A DNA stretch of 64,000 nt, taken from assembly GCA_013995675.1 (NCBI GenBank), contig VWRR01000018.1:62001-126000 (forward strand), written 5' to 3'. The stretch's first letter is position 1. Each line of letters starts with the position of its first letter. A model generated the notes under the pieces. The model had not been told where the DNA came from. It saw only the letters and a program-made list of their open reading frames with translations, and did not search any database. Origin of the DNA: Cyanidiococcus yangmingshanensis. Lineage: Eukaryota; Rhodophyta; Bangiophyceae; Cyanidiales; Cyanidiaceae. This document shows, in pieces, positions 41,155 through 50,978 of this stretch. A program made the position numbers and the translations under genes.

Positions 41155-41859
41155 ATGCGTAGAGAGATTGCTCTGTTTTTCGTTTTTGTAACGCTGAGCG
41201 CTCTGTGGACAGCGCGTGCGCTGCCGGTGGTCACGAGTGAGCTTCTTACCTTCACGGAGTCGACGGTGGAGCGGGAAAGCTTTATTGGCGGGGTTGGCCA
41301 GAGTGTCGGTTCTGGCGCGCCGCCCTTTCCGTACCCGTCCCCCGCGCCAAATCCGCCAACGTATGACTTTAATACGACGGCGACGGTTTTGATCGTAGGC
41401 GCGAACATTCAGACGGACAACCAGTCTCAGACGAACGACTTTAGGGCGGATACGGAGATCATTTTTGGCGGTGCGCTTCAGCACGCGACCGTGTTTCCAG
41501 ATAACGCACCTGGTACCTACAAAGTAGTGAATGGAACGGAGCTACTCTCCAGTGAACAGTTTATCAACTTCACATACTACGCAAAACCGCTGGCGTTCTT
41601 TACGGCGACCGACTTTCCAGACCGTCGCTACTCGCTGGCAGCTCGCCTGAACAGCCCGCGGGTGGTCAATTTTTCGTCGAACGCATTGGCGCTGAAGCAG
41701 CTTGTTGCCGTGGCTCGTGGCAGTGACTTTTACGTGGCGTGGCGGGCCGTGGACCCTCTGAACGAGACCCGGCGGCCGCAGTTACAGGATGCCTTCTTCG
41801 ACTTTGGTGTGATGTCAATCCAGAGAGTTCCGTGCAGCAACGCTGGAATTACCTGCTGA
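41155..41859 (+). CDS. secreted family copy 4 (dispersed)
   Basis: 234 residues from ATG 41155, which begins a signal peptide (FFVFVTLSALWTARALP). The frame is open upstream, but that part is the GC-rich promoter block. The core keeps PPTYDFNTTATVLIVGANIQ, NDFRADTEIIFGGALQHATV, FPDNAPGTYKVVNGTELLSS, FTYYAKPLAF, DAFFDFGVMSIQRVPC and the terminal SNAGITC. It is the most divergent of the four and lies about 35 kb from the tandem trio, in the same orientation. It retains an upstream element shared with copies 1 and 2, so co-regulation is plausible. Function unknown. Confidence 0.84.
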   Translation: MRREIALFFVFVTLSALWTARALPVVTSELLTFTESTVERESFIGGVGQSVGSGAPPFPYPSPAPNPPTYDFNTTATVLIVGANIQTDNQSQTNDFRADTEIIFGGALQHATVFPDNAPGTYKVVNGTELLSSEQFINFTYYAKPLAFFTATDFPDRRYSLAARLNSPRVVNFSSNALALKQLVAVARGSDFYVAWRAVDPLNETRRPQLQDAFFDFGVMSIQRVPCSNAGITC

Positions 41860-42761
41860 GCGATGGCTAGGCACAAGCATGGATCGTTTGGGTACGTCGA
41901 ATCGCTGAACCGGTGTGAACAGCAAAAAGGTCAGGCGTTTTTCGTAAAGCACAGAAGGATATGAAAAGGGCTGTCCGATGCGTCTTTCTTTGGGATTCGC
42001 TCCAGATCGGATAAGGTCTGGTGTCTTTTAAGCGCGATCCGGGATGGAGTATCCTGAAATAGGCGTTTGGGTGCCGGGAAGCGTTCCAGGACAAGTCAGT
42101 GGCTTTGGCGGAGGGGGGCGGTTCGTACGGATCGTCGCGTATAGAGTGCTACGCTTTGGAAAATTCTGGGATATTCTTGCATATCCTTGCCGGGTTTATG
42201 GAAGCGGTGCAGTCGACAGAGGAACGGGAAAGAGCTGGCAAACATGCTGCGCAGACCGGCACCTGGATTGTGGTGTTGTATAAACGGATGACTGGGTGTA
42301 GACGCCAAAATAGACTCTCCGCAGATCTCTGGTTTATGGAACGGCCCCAGCACGGTGCCTGGAGAGCGCTCTCTCTATCCGCGTTGAACGATCCCAACGC
42401 TGTGCGCTCCGAGCCACGGGTTTGCGCCAACGATCCGCCGCAAGCAGTACCACCTCCACTGTGTGAACAGGATATCGTACCAGAGCATGCCCACTATTGC
42501 GCCGCCCTGGACCGACCGAAAGGCGATCCACCAGAATGTCCGACCAAAGTGTACAAACTCGACCCGTCAGCGTGCAGCGGCACGGTGTTGGGGCGACAAC
42601 CAGGGCGCAGAATGACGTCGCGAACGGTGAGCGCAACACGGACTCGCCACGAGAAAGACCGCAGCCCTCGGCCAGACCGCGCAGTTCACAGACCGCGCTT
42701 GTGGCGGACGATCCACGCCTCGCAGCACACCCTACACCAGAGCCTCGCCCGCGACCTGTCC
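41860..42761. other. gap downstream of secreted-family copy 4
   Basis: An ATG frame at 42099-42833 (+) runs into the CP12 gene on the opposite strand and has no domain. I see nothing else supportable. Confidence 0.4.
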
Positions 42762-43127
42762 CTAGTCTTCATACACGCGGCACTCGTCTGCTTCGGGGAC
42801 CTCCTTGCAGTACTGTTCCAGCGGATCCTCTGACTGCCTCTGGGCGGCCTGATGAGAGCGCTCAGCCTCGAGCTCCTCCACGACGTCCCATGCAACCTTT
42901 GCCTCTTTGCTGCCCTTACCATACTTTCTCGCGGCATCCTCTGCGTTTTTGATCGCCTCGTCGATGCGGGTGTTCATCGATTCACTCGCCATGCGCAAGG
43001 AAGCAAGTGTCCGAGTCCCAGCAACTAGATGAGGCCGCCCAACACAGCTCGCTGCCCTAGCTCTACTCCTCGAAGCAGATGACAACTTTGCAGAGTGCAA
43101 GGGTGCTCCCACGAACGCTAGCTCCAT
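42762..43127 (-). CDS. CP12: CP12, redox regulator of the Calvin cycle, without the N-terminal cysteine pair
   Basis: 121 residues from ATG 43127. Residues 1-45 form a Ser/Arg/Ala-rich transit peptide. The mature part (DEAIKNAEDAARKYGKGSKE, AWDVVEELEAERSH, then DPLEQYCKEVPEADECRVYED) has the CP12 core AWDxVEEL and the C-terminal YCKxxPExxECRxY end, whose two cysteines and tail bind GAPDH. CP12 assembles GAPDH and phosphoribulokinase into an inactive complex in the dark. The two cysteines that normally flank the helix before AWD, and promote PRK binding, are absent (Ala and Lys/Ala instead). PRK regulation may therefore be weakened or different here. Confidence 0.93.
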   Translation of the reverse strand: MELAFVGAPLHSAKLSSASRSRARAASCVGRPHLVAGTRTLASLRMASESMNTRIDEAIKNAEDAARKYGKGSKEAKVAWDVVEELEAERSHQAAQRQSEDPLEQYCKEVPEADECRVYED

Positions 43128-44353
43128 TTCGACGAACGCAACCGACAAAAGAGATGTACAGAAGCGAGTGCTCGAATCAGCGCACGGGCGCGGCGCGCTC
43201 GCAAAGATATTTCAAGGCCCAGCGGGCGCGGCCGCCGCAGCGCAGGGCACTGCCAGCGCGCTGGCGATCTGCTCCTGGAGATTCACGGACATCATAGAAC
43301 GAAACAGACACAGTTGCCTCCGAGCGCCATCGCGTGCCGCCTCGCACCGCGGCATCGGACGCGTTTCCATTTCGGCCAGCGCCTTCGCGGCGCTTTGCAA
43401 GGCACGCTGGCGCAAGTCCCGTTCCGGTCCCTACCCAGAGCACACCTGCGAGTCATCGAGATCGTAACTGGTTTCAACACATAAAAGATATGCTCTGTCA
43501 ATGAGCGAGAATCCAGGAACATGACTAGAATCCTAGTACCGAGATCGGAGTGCGATCAAACTCGATCGAATCGCCCCATTCGATACTTTTCGTGATACGA
43601 GCAGGTTTGCAAACTTCACCTGTTGCCGGCATGCAATCGTCCAGATCTGCCGCTGCCTGAATTCATCAGAGTGCCCAGATTCCGTCAAGGCAGTCCATCA
43701 TGCATTGGTGATGATGCACGTTCTCAGATATGGCACCGTGGTTCAGTATGCGAGAGCGGCATCCAAATCGTGGATTCTCACCCTCATCATGAGGTCTTCG
43801 GGAGCATGCTTTATCTCGATCATGTGCCGGTCTGGTTGCTTAGTGAAAAGAGATCGAAGGACGCCAGGGCTTTGAAAATGTTTCAGACCGATGGTTTGGA
43901 GAAACATGAATCGATCTTCGACGAAATGCTACAGAACAACGTGCTGGAAGAGGGCGCACGGAAGCCATCGGTCGACGTGTCGGCCAAAGCCCGGCGCAGC
44001 ATCGCAAACTGCCCTGGCGATCTGCCAGACCGATTTCAGCGGAGGATAACACACCCCTTGGCGTCCGCGAACGACGGTACGGTGAACACGATCGGCTACG
44101 GAAAACTTTTCTCTTCGAATCATCGCAAAAGGGTTGCTGCGTACCCTACTGTGCGTTTTCTAAGGTTGCTTTAGAAACCAAGAACGTTATTTTATCAAAA
44201 CCATATCCTGGAGGATACATCATTCTCGGGACTGCTAGCGTTGTCTTTTTTGCCGTGAACCTCTACACTCGTCCACTGTGTGTGTGTGTGCCCTGTTTGG
44301 TGCGCTCGACGACAGGAATATAGCACTCTATGTGACGATCGGTTTGGCGATTC
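43128..44353. other. gap between CP12 and the HSF-like gene
   Basis: A CpG-rich block at about 43185-43400 is the likely CP12 promoter. A + frame from ATG 43806 to 44174 (122 codons, LKMFQTDGLEKHESIFDEML) is protein-like but unsupported by any domain; a longer version from 43623 lacks an ATG. A short (TG)n run lies near 44277-44290. Confidence 0.35.
43806..44174 (+). CDS. possible small hypothetical protein
   Basis: 122 codons from ATG 43806, mixed-charge composition and a predicted helix at the start. It ends 180 bp before the HSF-like gene. No homology is recognised. Confidence 0.25.
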   Translation: MLYLDHVPVWLLSEKRSKDARALKMFQTDGLEKHESIFDEMLQNNVLEEGARKPSVDVSAKARRSIANCPGDLPDRFQRRITHPLASANDGTVNTIGYGKLFSSNHRKRVAAYPTVRFLRLL

Positions 44354-45466
44354 ATGAAGAATCTTAAAAGATCTACTATTCGTGGACAGAAAAGACATCG
44401 AGCGACACTGCCCTGCGGGACGCGCCTATCGACGTACCTGGCAACGCTTGCTCGAGCACTCGCGGTAGACCCAGAACCGCGCGCGCTCTCCTGGTCGGCA
44501 GATGGGGAACAGATACTTGTCCTGGATCAGGCGCGTTTCATGAAGCGATATTTGAACTCGAAAGATTGGTTCCCTTTGAGTTCGTGGTCCAGCTTTCTAC
44601 GGATCATGACAGACCTTCATTTTCGTCGACAACCGCAGGCCGGCGACCCCGTTATTCGCTTTACGCACCCACACTGGTCGCGTCCGTTGTTGATGCAGGC
44701 TCTGGAAGCGCAAGAGCATTGCGTGGAATTGGCGCCAGTTAACGGTGATAAGAACTGTGAGGCTACAAACTCCCACGCGAAACGTGCCCGAAAATCAAGC
44801 CAGGAAAAATGTCGCAGCGATGGATCAGAGGAGGACGACATGCGCTCTCAGAAGACGGTCGGCGATCTGCTCGACTATTTGGCCCCAACGAGTCCGTCCA
44901 TACCCGATATTGAGGTAGATCAGGCCTCCATCTTGTCCAAAACAGGAAAAGACTTGTCGTATTCGAGGCTTCGGACGACCGGAAGAGCGTCTGATTCAGG
45001 CCCGGAGCGCGATCATTCCGGATGGGACCCTGCAGGCGGCGCGAGTCGCTGTATCCTGGAGGACTTGTTGAACGACAGCGAGCATTCCTCTATTGAAAGC
45101 GGTGACGCGGCCGCGTCTGCAGTGCTCAAGGTTCAAGAAGGAGGACGAGCGGTGATGTCGAATGGAGTGCCACGAGGAACCGATTTCAATCATCGAGCGC
45201 TGGCTGCCCTGGTCCAGGAATCTGTCGAGGAGGCGCTTCACAGATGGAGCTCAAAAGTCGAGCTTTATGTTGTCGATGAGCTGCGGATCTTGTCAGAGAA
45301 ACTTTCGCAGCTGCTCATTGCCATTGAAAAGGTTGATTGCGGACATAACCGGATCATGCACCAATTGGAGTCAATGAGACTGCTTGGTGTGGAGATGCAG
45401 ATGCTTCTTCGCCAGCTCTTTCACGGGACAATGGGACCTTTGGCTTCTCAACGCGGTGTATCTTGA
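44354..45466 (+). CDS. divergent HSF-type DNA-binding protein
   Basis: 370 residues from ATG 44354. Residues about 22-115 follow the heat-shock-factor winged helix: 'YLATLARAL', then LSWSADGEQILVLDQARFMK, then WSSFLRIMTDLHFRR in place of the canonical FSSFVRQLNxYGFxK recognition helix, then a wing and FTHPHWSRPLLMQAL matching FxHPxFxRxxPxLLxxI. A basic NLS-like KRARKSSQEKCR follows. The C-terminal third holds heptad-like helices (ELYVVDELRILSEKLSQLLI) that could trimerise. HSFs activate chaperone genes from nGAAn repeats, but the altered recognition helix suggests a changed target. The assembled end at 45466 may be early: another + frame stays open to about 45620. Confidence 0.7.
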   Translation: MKNLKRSTIRGQKRHRATLPCGTRLSTYLATLARALAVDPEPRALSWSADGEQILVLDQARFMKRYLNSKDWFPLSSWSSFLRIMTDLHFRRQPQAGDPVIRFTHPHWSRPLLMQALEAQEHCVELAPVNGDKNCEATNSHAKRARKSSQEKCRSDGSEEDDMRSQKTVGDLLDYLAPTSPSIPDIEVDQASILSKTGKDLSYSRLRTTGRASDSGPERDHSGWDPAGGASRCILEDLLNDSEHSSIESGDAAASAVLKVQEGGRAVMSNGVPRGTDFNHRALAALVQESVEEALHRWSSKVELYVVDELRILSEKLSQLLIAIEKVDCGHNRIMHQLESMRLLGVEMQMLLRQLFHGTMGPLASQRGVS

Positions 45467-45938
45467 ACATCCCCAAGGATGACGATACCGGAAGCTTGGC
45501 ATCTGGACTGACAGCGCGATGGCAGCTGGCCTTTTGGCAGCGGACAAGCGAATCACTGACGAATACTTGGACAACTCGGCCCAGGGAGCAAATGGTGAGT
45601 ACATTGCAGGCAGCCGGGGTGTGATCGTAGCAACATAACGGAAAAAGATGCTAAAGTGCATTCACTTCACAGGGTAGGCGTCATGTCAATTTATCTACTT
45701 CGCGCCGAATTCATTCGACGATTCTTGTCGATGCTTTTCCCTCCGCCGCATCTCAAAACTCTGTCTCGGGCCGGCTTCCTCTGTTTGGTGCTCCTGCTCG
45801 AGTTCACATCGCCCAGAAGAGGATCCTTCCCACAAGAGCAATGTCGAAGAGATCCTTATCCGCCAGTTTCTCTGCTCGGCAGCCGCCACTACCCAATGGC
45901 ACTGTTCCCGAGAAACATATTCCTCTAAGAGCGCTCCC
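45467..45938. other. gap between convergent HSF-like and C2 genes
   Basis: Two + frames are open just after 45466 with protein-like text (one from ATG 45519: LLAADKRITDEYLDNSAQG). They may be a C-terminal extension of the HSF-like protein after a shift. No other gene is seen. Confidence 0.3.
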
Positions 45939-46613
45939 CTACATCCAACACTTTCTCTGGGAATCGACCCAGCTCAAAACTGCGGCGCCGTGGCTCCCCT
46001 CGGCACTCCCGGCTGAGACCGGCGGACTCTCCGTGGAGTAGAATGCGCCACCCGCCGCAGGCCTCGGGGTGCCGCCACCGACGTCGCCTTGGCTAGTATC
46101 CTGCGGCGACTTGCTACTTGATGTGGAGTACGTCTCGATCTGGAATGTACGAGGAGGCTTTTGCTCCATTGAAATGTTCACCAACAGCTTCCCTGCATAG
46201 CGCCCGCGCTTCGAGCTCTGCATCTTCGCCGGATAATGCAGAGAGTACCACATTTCGCTCTTGCCCTGTTGGTCCAGCTCTATCTTCGCCAAGGGAATAC
46301 GCACCGTCGCTATGCGTTCGTCTTTGCCAGTATTAAAGCATCCACCGCCCACTTTCATCACGTCGCAAACAACGATAAAGTCCGGTAAGTTGAAGATATT
46401 CACCTCACCGCTCTCTTCCAGAAAGTTGTACGGCCCAGGGTCCTTCTGGGAAACCCCCACTACGTTCGTCGCAAAAGTCGTCTCATCATTGTTTCCGAGC
46501 GGTGTTGAGGTATCCAGGCGAGTGCGCACATAGACTTTCGTCTTAGAGGAGTGTTCATGAAGATCCTGAACTGCTTTGACTTGTACAACAACACGACGAA
46601 ACCCGGAAGACAT
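45939..46613 (-). CDS. C2-domain protein
   Basis: 224 residues from ATG 46613, chosen because the domain starts at once (MSSGFRRVVVQVKAVQDLHE). The frame is open further up but GC-rich and non-conserved. The first ~135 residues form one beta-rich C2 domain (TKVYVRTRLD, NVVGVSQKDPGPYNF, FIVVCDVMK, ERIATVRIPLAKIEL, YAGKLLVNISMEQ). Several calcium-binding aspartates of classic C2 domains are not in place, so it may bind lipid or protein without calcium. The C-terminus is Ser/Gly/Pro-rich and disordered (SSKSPQDTSQGDVGGG). Convergent with the HSF-like gene. C2 is inferred from strand pattern. Confidence 0.6.
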   Translation of the reverse strand: MSSGFRRVVVQVKAVQDLHEHSSKTKVYVRTRLDTSTPLGNNDETTFATNVVGVSQKDPGPYNFLEESGEVNIFNLPDFIVVCDVMKVGGGCFNTGKDERIATVRIPLAKIELDQQGKSEMWYSLHYPAKMQSSKRGRYAGKLLVNISMEQKPPRTFQIETYSTSSSKSPQDTSQGDVGGGTPRPAAGGAFYSTESPPVSAGSAEGSHGAAVLSWVDSQRKCWM

Positions 46614-47561
46614 TGCGCCGACAAGGGGAATTCGGAGGAGAAATCTCCCGCTGACACGTGCCGCCGGCAGGGGGCCATGGCCTCGATCGTCGCGTCGCCG
46701 GCTGCGGCCAAACAGGTCACCGAATAAACGCACTCGTCGCGCGGCGTGCGCGTGCGCGTCCGGCATCGTCCTGCACACCGCGATCGGCGAGGTCTCCCGG
46801 GGCGGGCGCAGTCGCGCTCGCGTCCCTGGGTCGATCCTTGATGTTTGGCTGTGCGCGCCCGAGCGCAGCGCCATCTCAGTTCATGGCGGCCTCGTGTGCG
46901 CGTCCGCGTGCATCGGACGAATGGCCTGAGGGCGGGCGCTGGAATGGCGTGATTCGCCCGAGAGGCGTCGCCATTTCAGCGAATTGAACGGCCGATATCT
47001 CGTACGGGGAGCGCGTATGATCGATTGCTCCCGTTCCGCCGATGCGTGCATACCCGGGGTGGCCAGCGCTGCCGCGACAGACTGGTATGAGACGCTGGCG
47101 GCGGAATATGCGGTTGAACGCGAGTTGACGAGCCTTGTTGCAACCTGGATTGGATTGAGTTTTCGGTTCAGGTGATCGCGATCTGGCCGTAGCTGGTGAA
47201 GGCTTCGTCCCTGAGAGGAGACTGGATATCGATTGAGGTTTTGAAGAGCGATTCTGCTCGAGGCTCTTGAAGACTTTTTCGATTGTGCGGTTCGGGACCT
47301 GTTGTAGGAGAAAATTTTCGAAATACGTAGTCCAGTGCCAGCAAAAGGCTGATCTATTTCCATCGCAAACACGTTCGCGACGAGTGCTTGCGGTTCGCGT
47401 TCTAGTCGGGACATAGACAGTGATCAGTGGAGTCTGTGTCTCGGCGCGGTGCCGCCGACCACAACAACGTGCTGTTTCGGACGAGTGAAAAAGGGAGGGC
47501 TTTTGGAGCGGTTGTAGAACCAAGGCAAAGCGCCGAGTTGCCTGAGGCACTCTGGGAAGCG
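46614..47561. other. gap with strong CpG-rich block
   Basis: About 46655-46965 is one of the most CpG-rich stretches in the window and lies between the divergent C2 gene (-) and the gene at 47562 (+). A minus-strand ATG frame at 46881-47414 (177 codons) has no recognisable feature. Confidence 0.45.
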
Positions 47562-48848
47562 ATGCGCAAAATCGATGCTCGGACAGCGTCACAGCATGGC
47601 CCCGAAAACGCATCACATGTCGGGATGCCGCTCTGGGAGCAGCTCGATGAGGCCGAGGCCGCAGATTTGACCCTGGCTTCCCGGCGCGCGCTGGCAGGCC
47701 TCGGTGGTAGTCGCGTTGGTGAAGTGGCATCGGAGATTCTGGGGAAGGCGATGCTGCTACCCGAGCATATGGAGCGAACACTTTCCACGTTCGCGGACAC
47801 AGTTTATCTGGCGCATCGACGGAAATCCTCTAGCCGCCCAGCAATTTCTATTCCAAGTGCACCCGGCTCTGGTATCGCGAAAGGCGACATCGTGCCCGCC
47901 AGCGGCGCGGAAGGCACGCGCTGGAGACAACGACGACAGCAGAGGACGGACACCTCGACAAATTCCCATGCCCTTGGGTTACATGATCAGAGTCGCAGCG
48001 AAAAACTCCAGACTGTGACCACGGTTGCAGTATCTGTGGCGAGCGCACGGCAATCTCGAGAGCATCGCCTCGGGATCCTTCGAAAACGACGACGCGAACA
48101 AATCACCAGTGGCGTCAAACTGGACCATCCACGATGGGCGATGCCCTTGGAGCGTCACGCGAGTACGGATCACCTGTCGGTGGCGCTGCATCAGCATGAT
48201 CCCCCTAATCCTAGGCGTGCACCCAAGCATGCTGTGTCGAAACTGGCAAGTTGTCTGAGGACGCTTCGGCATCCCAACAGCGAGAGCGATTCCAGCCGAG
48301 GTACGCCTGTAGGATGGGCGGCGCTATTCAACAGGCCGTTGTCGAGCGAAAGTTCGACGAATTCGGCGGCGGCCTCGGATACCTCGCTCACCTCCGAATG
48401 CTGCAGATCGGCGATCTCTGCAGACTGTGACGACGACCGCGTTCCGCTCAAGCGCACCCTCGGCTGGTATCCATATGGAGCTGATGAATCTCCTCGTGTT
48501 CAAAGCCGGGGCGAACCGCTGTCAAGCAACCGACCTCGAGTTCTCTCGCATGTAATGATCGATCGAGATATGCAGATTTCACCGGTTTCTCGCGAGAGCA
48601 CTGAATGCAACAAGTCTGAGCCACATATGAAGGCTCGGCGCATGAATTTACAGCTTGTTTTAGACTCAGCGAGCACTTTTGAAGGAGCGCTCACGCATGA
48701 TTCGCGAAAGGACATGGCGGAAAAAAATCGACGCAGCACCCCCTTGAGCAGGACCGAAGGACGCTTGGCCTCGGAGCGCACGCTGACCGCACGTGCTCGT
48801 CTACAAGCGCGACTCAAAAACAGTCGAGCATTTGGGACTCAACGCTAA
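47562..48848 (+). CDS. hypothetical Ser/Arg-rich protein
   Basis: 428 residues from the first ATG at 47562. The open frame reaches back to 47427 (GTG) and those 45 codons also look coding, so the true start may be upstream across a missed base. The N-terminal ~130 residues are helical and conserved-looking (MPLWEQLDEAEAADLTLASR, SEILGKAMLLPEHM). The rest is low-complexity, rich in Ser, Arg and charged residues, as in nuclear or phospho-regulated proteins, and ends in a basic helix (TARARLQARLKNSRAF). No family is recognised. Confidence 0.6.
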   Translation: MRKIDARTASQHGPENASHVGMPLWEQLDEAEAADLTLASRRALAGLGGSRVGEVASEILGKAMLLPEHMERTLSTFADTVYLAHRRKSSSRPAISIPSAPGSGIAKGDIVPASGAEGTRWRQRRQQRTDTSTNSHALGLHDQSRSEKLQTVTTVAVSVASARQSREHRLGILRKRRREQITSGVKLDHPRWAMPLERHASTDHLSVALHQHDPPNPRRAPKHAVSKLASCLRTLRHPNSESDSSRGTPVGWAALFNRPLSSESSTNSAAASDTSLTSECCRSAISADCDDDRVPLKRTLGWYPYGADESPRVQSRGEPLSSNRPRVLSHVMIDRDMQISPVSRESTECNKSEPHMKARRMNLQLVLDSASTFEGALTHDSRKDMAEKNRRSTPLSRTEGRLASERTLTARARLQARLKNSRAFGTQR

Positions 48849-49641
48849 CGCTCGTCAGGTGCCATGTCTCTCACGCTCGCCGAATTTTCTTCGCTCCTCT
48901 CGGGAGAAGGAGTGATGCCGGCATCGCTCGATCCATTTACGTCGCTCACAATCGTGGCCATCGATAGGATTGCTTCGAGTTTGTTCTGTTGCATGATCTC
49001 GAGGCGCCTGGAGATAACTACAACACCAGCTATCCAAAACCTGCCCTAGCGGGTGCTCGTTTCGCACAAACCTCTCCAATTTCCCTTTTCATTGGTGGCA
49101 AGATTTCGACGACAAGCCGCGTATCGTATATTTACTCGAATAGTATCTGCATGTCCTCCCGAATTCATCTCCGAATAGCCAACCATCAACGTTTCCGCCT
49201 TTGGTGGTGGCCTCGGGGGTTTTCTGGTCCCCTTCCTCTGACTATACTGCTGCCGATCCGATCCAGCGTTCGCTGATCATGACCGCAGCTTCACCCAGAG
49301 CGTAACGAGCCATTCGCGCTCGCGCAATAACTGTTTACCACAACTCGGATATGGTTTGTGAACCATTTGTATGCCTGTTCCCTGAGCTTGGGATCAAACT
49401 TGGACCAGTGCGGAGTTGCGCAAACGGAGACAGACGAAAAACGCCAGTATCCCGATCGTGCCGGGCCTTGCGCAGTAACCAGACGAACCGCAGGGATTGT
49501 TCCCCTGCCTCGGGTTTGCGGATTCTGCATACAGTTGTACTTGAAGGGACCGTAACTGAGTCGGCGTCCATTTTCCTCGACGATTTAGGGTGGCCAGCGA
49601 GGTCGCAACAACTCACCGACAAGCGAGGTCCGTTTCCTGTC
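48849..49641. other. gap between convergent hypothetical and ISCU genes
   Basis: No gene seen. Small open frames on both strands only. Confidence 0.4.
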
Positions 49642-50112
49642 TCAGTTCGAGGCAGCAGCGGCCGACTTGGCGAGTTCCTGTCCCTGCTTCCGTTGGTAGT
49701 CCGCTATGGCTGCTTTAATTGCGTCTTCGGCGAGCATGGAGCAGTGGAGCTTCACAGGAGGCAGCTTCAGCTCGGAGGCTATTTGACGGTTCGTCACTCT
49801 CGCTGCCTCGTCTAGCTGCTTCCCCTTGATGAGTTCTGTCGCGAAGGACGAGCTCGCTATCGCGCTGCCGCACCCAAACGTTTTGAATACGGACTCCACA
49901 ATCTTCCCTGTCGAGGGGTCGACCCGTATCGCGAGTTTCATCACGTCCCCGCAGGCCGGGGCGCCAACCAAGCCAACGCCAACGTCGGGCGCACTCCGAT
50001 CCAAAGTTCCAACATTTTTCGGCTTCTCGAAGTGTTCTATTACCTTCTGGTCATACGACCGAGTGAATCTCGGACGAATGAAACGTACAAGAGGTCCCGC
50101 GCGCGAAAACAT
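49642..50112 (-). CDS. ISCU: mitochondrial iron-sulfur cluster scaffold ISCU
   Basis: 156 residues from ATG 50112. Upstream in-frame Mets exist to 50280, but this one starts a short amphipathic mitochondrial presequence (FSRAGPLVRFIRPRFTRSYD). The mature protein has the three cluster-binding cysteines in GAPACGDVMK, FGCGSAIASS and LHCSMLAEDA, and the LPPVKLHC loop recognised by the Hsp70 chaperone. ISCU receives sulfur from the NFS1 desulfurase, with frataxin and ferredoxin, and assembles [2Fe-2S] clusters in the matrix. Length is normal. The gene is divergent from the globin gene. Confidence 0.96.
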   Translation of the reverse strand: MFSRAGPLVRFIRPRFTRSYDQKVIEHFEKPKNVGTLDRSAPDVGVGLVGAPACGDVMKLAIRVDPSTGKIVESVFKTFGCGSAIASSSFATELIKGKQLDEAARVTNRQIASELKLPPVKLHCSMLAEDAIKAAIADYQRKQGQELAKSAAAASN

Positions 50113-50420
50113 CAGGTTCACAGAACGGTTCAGGTGCGCAGCACAGAGAACACTATGGAGATGTGCGTGCTGCGCTGCCGAGTCCTTCCGGAAGAGTCGC
50201 ACCTGAGACAATAAGGACAAGATGGACTTGATGCGCCTCGATTCTCCAATACTGGACATATACGTTCCGTTACCCATCAACCGGTGCGCCGAAACTTGTC
50301 ATCGACGAGACGCTTAATACCCTCAACGGTTTCGTTTACACAATTTCGGAGAAGTGGGAGACTCACGTCGTTGCAGGAACTTTAAATCTTCTAGCTGATC
50401 ACTTGAATCTTGTCTAGTAT
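50113..50420. promoter_or_regulatory. 308-bp divergent promoter region of ISCU and the globin gene
   Basis: The only sequence between the two divergent starts. If the longer ISCU reading (to 50280) is translated, the shared region shrinks to 140 bp. Confidence 0.4.
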
Positions 50421-50978
50421 ATGTTTGCATACAGTGCACCAGTCGCACGCACAGGCATACGTCCTGCGACAAGCACGCTATGCGCAACTCGACCGCGTGC
50501 TCGCCGCCAGCAGATAAGCCGTCGTTTCCAGAAATCAGCGTTGCTCGCGGTTTACCATATGCCCAGAAAGGAGAGTATTGAAACTGTTCAAGCAACCTGG
50601 GCTCGCGCAGTTCAACAGCGTGAGCGTATAGGTGAGTTATTCTATGAACGCCTGTTCACATTATATCCGGAGCTCCAGTCTATGTTTCGTTCCGATCCGG
50701 CGGTGCAACGGCAGCGCCTCGTGGATATGGTCGATGCTGGCGTGAACTTGCTCAATTCACGTTCAGATCTTGAAAAGGCTCTACGTGATCTCGGTAAGCG
50801 GCATGTCAAATACGGCACTCAGGAGGAACAATACCCTATTGTGGGGGCTAATTTGCTGCAGGTCCTAGAGACAATGCTAGGAGAAGAGCATTTTACGGAC
50901 TCTGAACGGGGCGCATGGCAAGATGTTTACGAGTACTGGGCCTCGGTTATGCTTGATGGAGCCCGCACAGTTATGTGA
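50421..50978 (+). CDS. bacterial-type single-domain globin
   Basis: 185 residues from ATG 50421. Residues 1-46 are basic and could target mitochondrion or plastid; an internal ATG at 50559 gives a bare globin of 139 residues. The globin domain shows helix A (ETVQATWARAV), ELFYERLFTLYPELQSMF with the CD1 Phe, and LGKRHVKYGTQEEQYPIVG with the proximal His (H128). This last pattern is shared with flavohaemoglobin and Vitreoscilla-type globins (RHxxYGxxxxxYPxVG). The E7 position appears to be Gln, as in that group. Likely roles are O2 or NO binding and NO detoxification. Bacterial-type single-domain globins are sporadic in algae and suggest transfer. Confidence 0.88.
   Translation: MFAYSAPVARTGIRPATSTLCATRPRARRQQISRRFQKSALLAVYHMPRKESIETVQATWARAVQQRERIGELFYERLFTLYPELQSMFRSDPAVQRQRLVDMVDAGVNLLNSRSDLEKALRDLGKRHVKYGTQEEQYPIVGANLLQVLETMLGEEHFTDSERGAWQDVYEYWASVMLDGARTVM

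Noticed and set aside
42099-42833. 244-codon + frame from an ATG
   Set aside because: Its end overlaps the well-supported CP12 gene on the opposite strand and it has no recognisable feature.
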